NCBI GenBank assembly: GCA_030685235.1
Contig: MU839126.1
Coordinates: 60,031-124,030 of the forward strand
DNA length: 64,000 bases
Direction of reading: 5' to 3'
Source: Copromyces sp. CBS 386.78
Taxonomy: Eukaryota > Ascomycota > Sordariomycetes > Sordariales > Sordariaceae
Under the pieces are notes generated by a model. The model had not been told where the DNA came from. It did not search any database and was given only the letters and a program-made list of their open reading frames with translations. The stretch's first letter is position 1; the number at the start of each line of letters is the position of its first letter. Shown here piece after piece: positions 21,604 to 34,200 of this stretch. A program made the position numbers and the translations under genes.

Positions 21604-22743
21604 GTCTTCCAGTGTGTCGGACCAGGACCAGGGCAGCGCACCTCATGTCATGGCCTTGCTTCGGTCGACTTGGTGATATGCGCCAGTCGTAGCGTCTATG
21701 GACTTTGAAGAATTCTTCAGAGGTAGCTGGTGGTTTCTGGCTACTGTAATTGTAACTGTAACTGTAGCTGTGGCTGCAGCCGTAAGCATGTCCGGTCGAG
21801 ATATCCAAAACAAATGATCTGAGCCAGTCAGAAATATCTAGAGCTCAGGGAAGAAAACGACGGGAGGAACTGGAGACGGCGCTACGACAGCTCGCGAGGG
21901 GTCTGGGCTTGAGGGCCGCAAGTGGCCGGGATGAATACTAGGGCTGAGACTGGAGGGGTCAACTGTTATTACGTCTATGTACTGTGGTGTAAATACCAAG
22001 ACACCTGGGATACCCCGCTTAAGGCGCTTTTTAGCTAGGTAGAGATACCCGTGATTAAGGTTGTCCATGTTAGCCCACAATAGGCTCGAAAGATGTACTT
22101 GTACATAGGTGGATCTCCCAAATCCTATTCGGAGGACCGTGACAGTCTCGCAGTTGAAAGGCATTGTGGTTACCGTCATCCTCCATCTCCCTCCCTTCCT
22201 TCAGTCACAATTCACCCTTCATTGCTGTCCACTGAAAGACTTTGCACAGTACGTGACATTGGTCATTCGCGTCTGCTCGAGTTGATTCGTTGGCGGACAT
22301 GACGGCCCTCCAGTGGACACACGTGTTTTCGGGCACCGGATGTCCAGGGAGAAGCAGAAATGGTGAAAGGCAGGATTGGCAGGGCGAAACGAAGCAGTAA
22401 AAAGCAGCAGCGAGATGCGTCGCATGTTACGCGTAATATACTGTATGACACTCTTTAAGATATCGAGATTCCTCCAGCGGAATGATATCATTACATATTG
22501 GAACATCCACAACAGCCCTGGTTGTTGTCCTTTTGAATCTGGGCGTCCTTCACTGGACCCTGCAAAAAAAAAAAAAGAAAAAAAAAAAAAAGAAAAAAAA
22601 AAAGAGAGATCAACAATCAAGGTCCGATCTCTTTCCTGTTCCTTGATGCTAGGCCTGTTTTTCGTTCCGCGGCAACCCACAATGCTTGTCTCTCTTTGGT
22701 GCCTTGATTGCCTGCATTAGCACCGTTTCAAGGTCTTTTTCGT
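21604..22743. other. Upstream region of the TBC gene and A-rich tract
   Basis: Includes a short hexanucleotide-like run of TGTAAC units (about 21744-21775) in the TBC leader, and an A-rich run at 22565-22607 with scattered G. Small frames at 21838-22720 on both strands are unsupported. Confidence 0.5.
22565..22607. repeat. A-rich homopolymer tract
   Basis: About 43 bases of A interrupted by single G at intervals near 15. It could be a microsatellite or the decayed poly-A tail of a retroposed sequence; no retroposon body is visible next to it. Confidence 0.7.
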
Positions 22744-23224
22744 CGAAAAGGCTAGTTGGCTAGTCCCATTTTGATAGTTGGCTAGTCCCAAAGTCCCTAA
22801 CTTAAAGTTGAGAAGCCTCAACCAAAATAACTACTTTAAATTCGCTTTCTTTTAGACTTTTTGATTTAGAGACTGCTTTATAATCCGTCCCTGTTTGTAA
22901 ATTGCGAAAAAAGAGGATAGGTGTAAAGTGTTCGCGCAAATATCAAGCTCGAAGAATGGAAAGTGGTTTTGATCTTTATCTTGGCGTTTTTGGCCAAAAG
23001 TAGAGCAATTTGGACTTGGACAAAAACTCCTTCAATAACCTCTTTTATCAACAGTTTCCTCTTGAATCTTTATTTTCGCTCGAATTAGACATCTCTTTCA
23101 TTTACCTTACGTACGTACCTATCCTTTTTCTTTCTCGATTTTTTCCCAATTTTTTAGTAGTGTAAGTAGTTGGGAGTTGGGGCTAGCCAACTATCAAAAT
23201 GGGACTAGCCAACTAGCCTTTTCG
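22744..23224. mobile_element. 481-bp inverted-repeat element with 9-bp target duplication (MULE-like MITE)
   Basis: Terminal inverted repeats of about 48 bp with one mismatch begin CGAAAAGGCTAGTTGGCTAG and read the same on the opposite strand from 23224. CTTTTTCGT is duplicated at 22735-22743 and 23225-23233. A 9-bp duplication with long terminal repeats fits Mutator-like elements (9-11 bp); hAT (8 bp) is the alternative. The repeat contains an internal duplicate of GTTGGCTAGTCCC. The interior is AT-rich and non-coding. It lies in the intergenic DNA between the TBC gene and the membrane-protein gene and carries no obvious RIP signature. Confidence 0.85.
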
Positions 23225-23687
23225 CTTTTTCGTACAGCAGACATGAATGATTTTCATTTTTACATACACTACAAGCACATCCCGTCATGTATCATTTTCC
23301 CGAACGTCGACCTCTGTCATTGATCAAGTCCCACTGATGCTTTCACTCCACATCCAGACCAGCCCGGCCGGTCAATTTAGGTTTTTATACATGTTGCTGG
23401 TGCCTTTCTGACTATCGTCTTTTGCCTTTCATGCAACTGAGAAAGAATAGAAGTTTAGGGGTAAAACATCACATATCAAGATGGTTATCCTTTAATGTTG
23501 TGCTGTGTTGTGGTGAAAACCGTGCCCCCAGCGCCCAATATCCTGTCTGCCCGTGTCCTGCTTCCTGTACGCCTTTACTCTGCCCCGTTTGCGTACCTAT
23601 AATCCTGTATCCTGTCTTGATGTGCAAGGTCGCGCCGCCTCCGTACTACCTACCACCCAGGTACTGGATAGAGAGCACTGTCCGCCT
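23225..23687. other. Intergenic, membrane-protein 3' region
   Basis: No supported gene. The plus frame at 23422-23913 overlaps the real minus-strand gene and reads Pro/Cys-rich text with no family resemblance. Confidence 0.5.
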
Positions 23688-25708
23688 TCAGAACAATCCG
23701 CCATCTTCATCGTGCAACCTTGACACGGCCGCAGAGGTGCTTGTTCTTCCCGGCCCTCCCGTCACCGCAAACCCGATCGGGCCACTGCTACTCACAGTAG
23801 AGGACATGGTGGAGATGACCATCGGCCTCAGCGGTAATCTAGGCGGCGGGCTCGCTGCGCCTGTCGAGATAGATCTGCTATCCCTGACGGGTGATAGCGC
23901 TCCGGCCGCATGACCAAAATTACCAACAATCGCGCTGCTCATTTTCCTTCCGCTCCCGTTCCCGTTCCCGTTGCCGTAACTGTCTTTGTCGCTCCAGCTA
24001 CCCCAGCTGCCACGGTCCCGGCCCGAGTATTCTCTAACAGCGTGATGGTCACCAGAGTCTCTTTCATCCCGTGGCGATGAGATAGCATGCGCTTGATTCC
24101 ACGTTGGGCTCACACTGCTGCCGCCCATAGCCAAGGACGAGCTATGTGATAGCGGTGAAACAGGCTGGAGAGGTGCAGATGGGGCTGGTCGGTTTATCCG
24201 TGATCCAAACGGGAACGGAGCTGGTTTTACCAAGTCCGGTATCTCCAGTGGCCCCTCATGCGGTCGCGGAGGGCGTGTTGGCGATGTGGGCGGCGGAGAT
24301 GTGGTGCCAGAAAAGGAAAACGTTTCGTTCCGTAGAGACGACGGCCCTGTTGTCGAGCCTGCTCCATAGCTACTCAGACTCCCGCGGCTTCCGGGTGCGC
24401 CAGAACCATGCATTCCAAACAAGGCCGGGGGCGGTAGACTAGGAAGACTGCCGGTGGTGCCGTGAACCCTAGGTTTGCGCTCGTGCCGTGGAACGAGCTT
24501 GTTCGTCGTGGGCGATGTTATCGGTGACGACGGAAACATGACCCCGGAGTGGCCGCCGCCACCATGGCTGTGTGCCGGGGTGAGCGGCGTCAGGGGCGGA
24601 GAAGGTGACTGGTTGTGGCCCGAACGCAGGATCGAAGGGAGCAGCTTGCGGTCCCGTAGGCGGAGAGGGGGTATCAGTGGCCTGGAATCGTGGCTGGACG
24701 CAATTAGCGGCGTGGGCGAACCCCTAGGAGCGATCCCTTTATCTAACCTCGAGCGAGGCCGTCCCCGGACGTCATCCAGGCCAGACCGGTGTTTTTTTCG
24801 TCTTTGCAGGCATAGAAAGGCTAAAGCAACCATCACGATGAACCCGGTAACTGAACATACCGAAATTGCAGCCTTGACCCCCATGGAGAGCCCGCCTTTG
24901 GATGTTGTAGTCCCGTTGTTTACACCAAAGGACTCGGCAACCGTGGGTCGGGCTGGTGTTGCTGATAACCATGATGGGTCCGTTATGAGAGAGACATCGT
25001 CAGTTGTGGTTGATGTTGCTGTGGACGTTGATAAAGACAAAGGCGCGGTTGTGCTTAACAACGTCGCGCTTCCAGAAGCCGAGGGGATGGATATCGGTTC
25101 CTGAATCACCGGTGGGGACGGGGTCGACACGGGGTTAATCTTGACGCCTGTTCGTGAACAAAGCCCGGCTCCTCCTTCGTTGGTTTGGCAGACAAAGTCC
25201 TTCGGCGGTGGTCCGGGGTCCAATACCGAGTGAAATCCAATGCTGCCATCTCACGTTAGCATTTGCAAGTACTCCCAAGCTCATAACGACCAACTGGAAA
25301 TGCTCACTCACTCCTGGCAGCTATTGATGATTAGGTCGACGTTTGCTAGTTGTCCTACTTAGCCCGAGACACTGACGGTTACTTCTCCGGCTACCACTCA
25401 CGGTCTTGTTGCAGTCCTCCCGTCTGATTTATCCAGACTCCGCAAAACGTTGTGTCGCACCAATATAGCGACCAAAATCGAGAGCTGGGCGTCGTGCTCG
25501 TCAGATCCTTGCAGACGTATTTCCAGCCCTCCGGGGTCTCGTGGTCGACCGACACCGTCTCAAGAAACTGGTCCCTGCAAGATTGCAAGCACTGTTTCGC
25601 TTCTGCTGTTGGCGATTCGGCTCGAATCTCGATCGCTTCCACATAGCACCCGCATTCCTCATCGACCCTCGAACCCTCCATACCTTTCGCCGCTACCTCC
25701 AAGGCCAT
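23688..25708 (-). CDS. Single-pass membrane protein with Cys-rich ectodomain and long disordered tail, 631 aa, two introns
   Basis: Exons on the minus strand are 25708-25402, 25345-25312 and 25242-23688. Introns of 56 and 69 bp have GT-AG ends; the 34-nt middle exon joins to give QQDPNVDLIINSCQDIGFHS, in frame throughout. Residues about 20-145 form a Cys-rich domain (CGCYVE, KQCLQSC, YVCKDL, YWCDTTFCGVWINQTG, NSCQD, DPGPPPKDFVCQ) of a type I have seen in fungal membrane proteins of unknown function. A Ser/Thr-rich stalk follows, then one transmembrane helix at about 237-260 and a basic RRKKHRS stop-transfer. The roughly 370-residue tail is Pro/Ser/Gly-rich and probably cytoplasmic. No N-terminal signal peptide is visible with this start (another ATG lies at 25681), so the 5' end is uncertain. 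It could be a wall-stress sensor or receptor-like protein, but no function is shown. Confidence 0.8.
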
Positions 25709-28700
25709 CTAGTTGGTGCTCAGGATGTGTACGGAGTCGAGCTAGAAGTCGATGGTACAGTCAAATGCATAGCACTTTGTTACTTCACCATAACTGCATG
25801 ACCGGACACCGATATGGCGAGTTTATGGCGTGGGGAAGTGCCGAATGTATAGAGTCAAAAGTGCTGGGCGGGTACCAAATTGTCTGCTCGGGAGAAAGAA
25901 GGATATAAAATCAAGAGAGTGGTGAGAACTAATCAAGTGAGAATAACAGCCAGCTCGCCTGCCCAACCGATAAGTGGCGTTTCTTCAAGCAGAAGATTCA
26001 AGGAGTGAGCTTAAGGTCTCGAGAGACCCGTGGGAACGGGTGTGAAGTTCTGCGCGATACTATATACTCGACCCAGATAGCTTTCTCACCAAGGGCCATG
26101 CGTCCTAAAAGAGATAGGAGAGGCCCATGACGTTGAACAACGGGAACACAACATCGTTCGAGTCACCACGGGAGCGGTTGCTAGACATGTACACTGGAGA
26201 GAAAGAAGAGTGAGAATGAGAAACAAAAGGACAGGTAGAGGGAGGAGGACTGGCGCTGGAACAAACGAAGCATCAGCCGGGTGAGAAGGAGATCCACATC
26301 TCCTGGAAAAGGAGGATTCTGTGTTACACGGCTACTGCGCGTCTCCGTTGCCCGACGAGAATAGTCTCGTATGAGGACCGGGAAGGGGTTAGGTTGTCTT
26401 GCCACTAGAAGCTTGGGGGCCTGCAGGCATCCGCTGGGCTTCGCAAAGAGGAAGATTTCCCTGTCGAGTCCTCACCCACGGTTGCACAGGCCTCGTAGTA
26501 CGCATAAGAGTACGAGGAAAGGGTTGCCTTGGGGAAAAAGGGAGCTTAGTACTCCACTACCGGGTTTTCAGCGTGGACGGGGATATCGAGAGTAGTCCTG
26601 TCTCTTTCCCAAAGCTTGACCAATAAAGCCAAAGGCTTAGTCCATTTGATCGGACGACTTACGGTACAAGCTACGTCTGAAAAGGCTGCGTCAGGTTTAT
26701 TACAGCGGCAGCACCGGCGGGATATGCCAGCCTCTCGTCATGAGCTAGGCACTTCAACCAGCGCGGCTAGTCCATGAGCCGAGAGAAGCCATGGGGATGG
26801 TATAACTGTAACATCATGACACACCCAATGGATAGATCAAAAGCCCGGGATGAGTAGCCGTTGTAGGAAGGTACGCGCAGCACGACAGCCTCAGAGAGTC
26901 CACAGTTCATGAAACGAGCTGCTTTGTGCTGAAAATGGCTGTTACAAACGTGTCGTATGGTCCGACTTCCCCGAGATTATGTATGGGGCCAGGTTGCAAG
27001 AAGGAAGGGACGGACCGGGGCCCTCGCTTCTGGATACCCAATGGAATCCGCGCTGCGGTGACAGGATATAAGTCCTATACAGCCGTAGTGAGACTGTTGT
27101 GAGGGAGACTTGTGAGATTGCCATGTCGTCACACCTTTGTGTTGTGTAGTTGCGTGTAATCCAGCCAGGGCTTGGACACATTCCGAGACTTGTTGAATGT
27201 TGGCTTCTGGCCACCCTTTCCAGCTGGCTTGGCTTGCCTCAAGATCTGATGTTTGCCTCTGAAGCTCTGGTACATCTGGCATGTGGATTGAGAGATGGTC
27301 TCACGATTGTCTTTGGACATGCTTGTTTCCATCCAAGTTTGCATCGCAATTCCCAGCATCGCCGGCGATTAACCCCCTTGCAAAGCGCCCATCTCAAATT
27401 AGCGGGCAAGAGAATGACGGGAAGTCGTACTTGGGCGCGACAAGGGCGTCTGGTCTCAGCCATGGGCTGTTGTCAATGAAGGTGCCTGAGGATTATTTCA
27501 TATCGAATTTCAAAACAAGGCGTTCTCGAAGACCTGGGCACTAGGTTCGACGGAGGTAATCAACGGTCGGAGATGGAAGAATGCCACTATCCGCCAATGA
27601 TACCATTTGGCGAAGGCCTGGTAGATTCGCAGAATCCTCATCAGCCTCCGACTGGAAGGACCTTTGCCCGTCAATTCTTGATTGTTTGTGACCATGATGC
27701 TGATACGATGGCCAGTCTGAAATACGATCAGGAGTAAAAAGACGCGAGCAAGGCGAACCCATACCCCGATCATGGCCATGATGCTCCGTAACGACCTGAA
27801 GGCGTGATTTGATGCCTACACATTGGAAGAGACCGGTCAATGGTGCCAGGTCTCGAGTCGAAGCTCGCTGTTGGGTTTGACGGTGCCTTGTGTTCCCAGT
27901 CCCACACGACTGACCCAAGTCTGAAGCTCAGCAATTGCGGCTAGCAGGAACAACCGTGAGGACGACCTCTGGAGCTGAGAGAGAAGGAGACTGAAGTTTG
28001 ACCTGGAATAGCTGGGGGTCTTTCGTGTCTGTGCCTCGCCTCTGATTTCACCGAATGCTCGGCTCGGAAAAGGTTGGCCAGTCGGGGCGAGAGATTATGC
28101 CATGCTCGGGTGTTGATCGATGCAGTGTGCGACCAATATGCTCAGCCGGGCCCGGCATCGGGGTTGAAACGAAGGTCGTTATTCAGCTTCGATTCCAACG
28201 TCTTGGGCGGCCTTGAAGCACCATCTTGAATCTTTCTCCAGACCTGGCCTTGTAATGAACGGATGAGATGATGCTTTGATTTGTCGTGTCATGATTGCTG
28301 GAAACCATCAGTCCTTTTCTCACCGAAACCAGCGAAAGGGGGGTGGCGGTCCGTCAGTCATGACGAAGAATTTGGAAAGGAAGTTGGACTTCAAGCTTTT
28401 GAACTTGGCATGGTAAAAGCCCGGGCCGAGAATGAATTTTGGAGATGTCGTTAACTTTGTGTTTTGGAGTACCATTCTAATGTAAAAGGAGAAACAGACG
28501 TGACGGGAAGTGCCATCCGTTGTTGGACATTCCTGGACAGTCGAGCCAATACAAGAAGGGCGGGAAGTTGAACCTCGGCCCGCCCCCGGATTTGTTAGTG
28601 CTTGGTTTCCCCGCGCTGGCCGGCAATGTTCTGTTCATCAGTGATACTCACAGCTTATGTGTCCGAACTTGATTTCTTTCCCAACTCTTATAGGCGATCC

Positions 28701-28783
28701 TTTGTCACGTCTTGATCAGACTACCTTGCTAGGCCACGAAACGAAGAAACAATCACACTTGAACAATCGGAAGGAAACTCGCA
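25709..28783. other. Three-kilobase interval without a recognisable gene
   Basis: GC-balanced sequence, not RIP-mutated, with short frames on both strands (25450-25908 plus, 26977-27282 minus, 27150-27479 plus, 27541-27918 minus). They overlap each other, lack family motifs and cannot be spliced into anything I recognise. It must hold the 5' regions of both flanking genes, which are divergent (minus at left, plus at right). A non-coding RNA or a lineage-specific gene cannot be excluded. Confidence 0.45.
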
Positions 28784-29862
28784 ATGTCCGAGTCCGCCAA
28801 GAACCGTATCCAGGCCATTGGTAACCACCTTGCCGCCGATAAGAACGCCATCCCGCCCGTTGTCAAAGTGGCTGGCGACTCGAATGGACCTAGAGTAACT
28901 GGGAAAGTGGTTATCATTACCGGTAAGTTGAATTTTAGTTGCTGTAGGCCGCTTGTTTATCGTGGGTTGAAGCTAATGCTTCTGAAGGCGCAAACTCCAT
29001 TCTCGGTATTGGCCGAGCATCCGCTCATCAGTTTGCCCAGAATGGGGCAAAGGCAGTCTATATCTGCGATTACGATGATTCCAATCTCGAAGCACACAAG
29101 CGCGAGATTGAATCGCTATATCCCAGCGTGGATGTACACACGCGGCAGTTTGATGCCGCCGATGAGAAGGCCATCAGCGAGGTCGTCAAGGATGCTCTAG
29201 ATCGTTACGGACGGCTCGATGTCTTCTTCGCCAACGCTGGAATCACTGGTCCTCATACCAAGTTCTCCGACGTTGATGCTGATGAGTTCATGGATACGAT
29301 GAGGGTCAACGCGCTCGGGTAGGACGTCTTGTTTTCTTTCCGAATTGGCCTTTTTTATCATGTCTCGTTCTTGAAGGGCATCGCTAACCATGTGTACCAT
29401 CAAAGCCCCTTTCTTGCCGCCAAATACGCGGCGCCGGCCATGCGAAAGACATCAGCGGAGAAGCCAAAGTCGTCTGGGAGCATTATCATGACAGCGTCGG
29501 TAGCCGGTCTGCGGTCCAACGCCGGAGGAACGCCCTACTCGGCTTCCAAGGCAGCGGTCGTCAGCATGGCACAAACCATTGCCTACCAACTGGTTGGGAC
29601 CAACATCCGGGTCAACGCTCTCTGTCCCGGCCTGATCGAGACGGGTATGACGGCCCCCGTGTTCGAGAGCGCACGAGCTCGGGGTACCGAACGCAAGATC
29701 GGCCAGCTCAACCCTCTTAGGAGAGGTGGACATGCGGACGAGATTGCGCGTGTGGCCTTGTTCCTGGGAAGTGATGAGAGTAGCTATGTCAACGCACAGG
29801 CATGGGCGGTGGATGGCGGTCTAAGTTCTGGCCATCCTTATGTGCCCGGCAAGATTGCGTAG
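28784..29862 (+). CDS. Short-chain dehydrogenase/reductase, 308 aa, two introns
   Basis: NAD(P)(H)-dependent oxidoreductase of the classical SDR family. Exons are 28784-28922, 28988-29318 and 29406-29862; introns of 65 and 87 bp have GTAAGT and GTAGGA donors, the second with a CGCTAAC branch site. The first join creates the cofactor motif [20 protein letters not shown] lies at the end of the second strand, and an acidic residue there usually favours NAD(H). NAG is seen in FFANAGITG. The catalytic Ser lies in IIMTASVAG and the Tyr-Lys pair in [18 protein letters not shown] follows, and WAVDGG closes the fold. All key residues are present. The N-terminal ~40 residues extend the usual start. The substrate is unknown; the general 3-oxoacyl-reductase/sugar-dehydrogenase-like pattern does not discriminate. 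There is no obvious pathway neighbour. Confidence 0.9.
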
Positions 29863-31200
29863 ATCTCTGGGACAGTGTCATACCTGGAGTGGGAGTGACC
29901 TTGACCGACAAACAATGACATATACTTTTTAACCCTCGTTGCCACACCAGTGTCGAGTACTCGGCATCACTTGCCTGAACAGACAGTGTTATGATGATGA
30001 TGTGTTTCCGACGGCGGTAAACCAGTAAACCCTGAAGATGTACTGTAGTTGTTGCTTGGAACCGCGGGCGGTCAGAAAGGGGGCGTCTCCTCCCTCCACG
30101 TTGTAGCCTTCACCGACTGGGTAGGTATAGCGGCATTACCATGTACGTACTGGTGTAGCATGTACCGTCCTTTTGAAGTCTTGGATAGAAGATTTGTGGG
30201 CCAAACCTCCATCTCAGCTGTATAGCGGCTACCAGACGTGGACGAGTACCTGAAGCTGACTCGGCTGGGCACCTCCAATTTGGACAAGAACGAAACCTCT
30301 AACGAGCATAACATAACAACAGGCACGTGACCCATAGGAACTGGAAAGAATCTGGTGTGAAATCCAACTAAGGGCGCGTTCGGTAAACCTGTAAATCGCT
30401 TCAGTAAACGTCTTGGTAGTTGGAAAGTACAAAGGTCGAAAAAGTAGTCTCTCATGACAGTCGTGTCCCGAATAGTCAGCCCCCATCCGCTCAGCCGCCA
30501 CATGTGGCGCAGTCGCTTTGTATCCTGTGGGTCCAAATGGTGTGACATTAGGATTGGTGGGTGGGTGCGTGAGTACGGTGGGGATGTCACGACCATTTGA
30601 ACCTACAGGTACAAAGAGGCGCAGGGACTATGCCTAGGTCTGAGTGAATGAGACTAGAAAAAAGTGGCTAAAACGTATTTCTAGAAAGGCATTTCCCCTC
30701 CTTTCGTGAAGTGTGAATACTATTCTGAAAAATTAGCTCGCTAAGATCTTTTTAGACCAACCACAAAGCGTGCATTAAGAATAGTGGAGTAAGCTGTCTG
30801 CCAAGCCATTTACTGGGCCAACGAAAGCCTAAATCGTAAGAAATTATTAGAGAATATACTACGAGCAGTAACTTTCGAAAGGAATTAACCCAAATTACTC
30901 CAAGTACCACATACGGACCACGTCCGCTCAGATTTACAAATTTCCATTTAACTAGCCTATTTACTAGTTTACCGAACCCCCCCTAAGCTCATCATCAAGA
31001 TTGTCCCACAACCGGACTGTGTTTGTAAGAGCTTGGGCGCCGAGTAGTCTTATTTACTTAGCCACCTCCGCTCGGACTATCGCAGTCTTGGAATTCCTTA
31101 CGGGACTAAATGAACCCTACCCTTACCAATTACAATATTACACTATTTAGACCCGTAGGTTCTAAGAACGCGGCTTCGTTGCGGTCTAAATATAATATAT
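29863..31200. other. Intergenic and transition from gene island to RIP-degraded DNA
   Basis: The SDR 3' region comes first. GC content falls progressively after about 30.6 kb and RIP-like sequence is established by 31.2 kb. A candidate inverted-repeat element covers 30371-30983. The 174-codon minus frame at 30072-30596 crosses its left end and matches nothing, so I do not call it a gene. Confidence 0.5.
30371..30983. mobile_element. Candidate 613-bp inverted-repeat element
   Basis: The left end GGGCGCGTTCGGTAAAC is matched in reverse complement at the right end (GGGGGTTCGGTAAAC), followed on both sides by further imperfect similarity (GTAAAT segments) for about 35 bp. TA borders both ends (30369-30370 and 30984-30985). 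Superfamily is uncertain because TA is too short to be decisive. The interior does not code for a transposase. Confidence 0.5.
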
Positions 31201-34200
31201 ATAGACGAGGGAGGGTTTGCGCAAAATATTACTAAAATTCAAATTATATAATATTAATATTATATTATATTTTAATTATTAGGTTATACTATTATTTAAT
31301 ATTATATCATTATTTAATATGCAATTACTAATTGTATTTTTTCTACTAATTTCGTTAATTTATTACCGAGCGTCTTTACTAATTTTTGTTTTTACTTCCC
31401 TTTTGCGAATATTCTAAATTTCTAACTTTTATAATTCGTCCAACGAATTTTCTAATTACGAATATTATAATCTTTTAGATAAAGTAGTAGACGAACCCAA
31501 TAAACCTCTAAACGAAATTATTATTTCTAATACGGATTTTAAGGATTTAGGTATTTAATTTAAATTTAATGAAATTTATTAAGTAATTAGGAAATATCGG
31601 ATAAATTTATACTAATATTTTATTTTTTTTATTACCGATTATAGCAATAAATAAAAGTACGGTATATATATAAAATCCTTAATCGACGTACTTTAGTAAT
31701 TTTTAGTACGTTAGGTCCTTATTAATTACGGCGTTTATTTATATTTCGAATAGTTTTAAGTTGAATTTCCTTCTAACGAAGATTTTATATTATTTAATAT
31801 AATACATTAATTTAAAATATAATTTAAAATTTATTTCCAAACTTCCTTCTACGCCGAATTTAAATTATTATTATATTGATTAATATTTTAAAAATTCCTT
31901 ATAAAGATATTTAATAGTAGTGGTAGCGTATTTTGCCCTCCTATTATTAAAAATATTTTTGACGTAACCTAGATTCGATTACGATTTTGTACCGCTTATA
32001 ATACTTTGGCCGATTATACGTTAGAATTAATTATATTATTTATTATATTATATATATAATAGTATAATTATTATAAATTATATAAATTTAAGGATAGCGT
32101 TTAGAAATAAAGAGATATTTGTAATCGGGTTGTTATTATAGCGTTTATTATTATGAATTCATTCGCCTTATAGAAGAATACTTTTATTTTATAGCTACTT
32201 AGTATTTATTTTAAGAATAGTTTTATATAATTGTACGTATGGAATATATTAGTTTATTTTAGTATAGTATTTTCGTATAATATTATTCTTAAAATTATTA
32301 ATTATTTTGTTAAAATTTCTATAATATATATCCTCCTTATTTAATTTCTATATTCTTTTTTTATTTTTATTATATATTAATAACGTTAAAGGCTAATTTT
32401 AAATTCGTTAACCGGGACCCGAATATAGTTATTGTCTATAATAATTTTAATTTCGTAGATTACGTTGGTAGCTTTAGTATTGGGTAGTAAGATATTATAT
32501 AGAATTTTACTATATATTTCCTTATTAATAGTCCCGATATTTACGGTTTATTTATACTATTTTAATAGCGTTTATATATTAAATTCGAAGTTAATTAGCT
32601 CTTTAATTATTTTAGTATTATATTGCTATTTTTAGATTAGGCGGCGTATTATTTTATTAAAGGCCGATTGGCTTTTATTTTTATTTAGAAAAGTAAGTAG
32701 ATTATTTTTAATTTTCTAATAATTAAGCGATTACGTACTTTTAATATTTATATATTATAAATTCTTATTATCGTGGAAAATAAAAGTTAAATTATTAGTA
32801 TTTATTATTTTTATAATAAGTTCTTCTTTAATATTTTTGGATTTAGTAAGGATAATTTCGGCGACTAATTTATTTTAATTTATAGTAATTAGAAAACGAT
32901 ATTTTTTATTCGCTATATTATTTTCAATTAATTTAAAACTAATTATATTTATAATTGTAAATAGTAGATTTTATTATCCTTATATTCTTTTATATCCTTA
33001 TAAATTATATTAATATAGTATTTTATATTTTTTAGCCCTTATTAATACGGGATATTAAAAGCTTCGGGAGGGGTGCCCGAATGAAGAAGAATAAGATTAA
33101 ATTCTACAACGGTCGGTATTTATTAGAGGATTCATTTGCTTTTAGGATTTTAGCCTTTTTTATTATTAAGTTCGTTAAATATAAGTATTTATTTAAATTT
33201 AATTTTATAGAATATTTTGTACGCTAAGTAATAATTAACGTTAGGGAAGATTATATTAATTAGTAATTATATTTTATTTACAACGAAATCTTTTTTCTAA
33301 TTATATAGTCTAAGTATTAAATAGCTTCGGGGAAGACGGATACGAATTATTATAGTATATATTATTATTTATAAATTATTTATATTTTTATAGTATTCGA
33401 TAAAGCCGTTTCCGTAGGAGATTATAGTATATTATATAAGATTATTAGTTTATTTCCTATTTTCTTTTACAGTAGGAAGTTTAGTAATTACAGGCCCGAA
33501 ATATTGTATTTAATATAGTTATTTCGTCCCGAAGTTACAAATTAGGCGTTCGCTAATATTATTTTATAGTCCGGTATAGTACAATATTTTATAGCCGGTA
33601 GTAAATAGAAGGCGATTAATATAGTATTCGAATATATTAATGTATTTTTTGCCTAAGATATTAAATAGAATAAGAATTTTATTTATAATACCCGGACTAT
33701 ATTTGTCCGGCTTTCTACTATTAGCTTATATATTATAATTATTCGTAAGGCGGTAGAGAACGATATATAAATTTATTAGACCGGTGGATATATAAACCTA
33801 TTTATTAATAGAAATATTATAAATTATATTTATATAGTATATTAGAATAAGTAAGCGCGTTAAGGATATATTATTTTCCGATTACCCGATAATTCGGGAT
33901 TTAATACCCTTAATATTTTATAATTTAGTTTTATTACGCTATTAGAATTAAAATTCGACGCTTTTAATATAAAGGAGGTCCGGCCTTTACGGGTAGATAA
34001 ATAAATGATAATTCGGGATTTTGAGCGGCTTGCTAGGTAAATAAAAATAGATATAGGAGAGATAGCTATCGATAATAACGAAGGTAAACGGATATATTTT
34101 AGTGAGGGCGTTAATTCGGATAATAATTTCGTATAGTATTTTTCTTATAGATTTTTTAAATATTTATATAAAGTAGCCCGAAAAAAGTTTAGGGTATTTA

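Noticed and set aside
30072..30596. 174-codon minus-strand frame
   Set aside because: It straddles the end of an inverted-repeat candidate, overlaps another frame and shows no recognisable feature.
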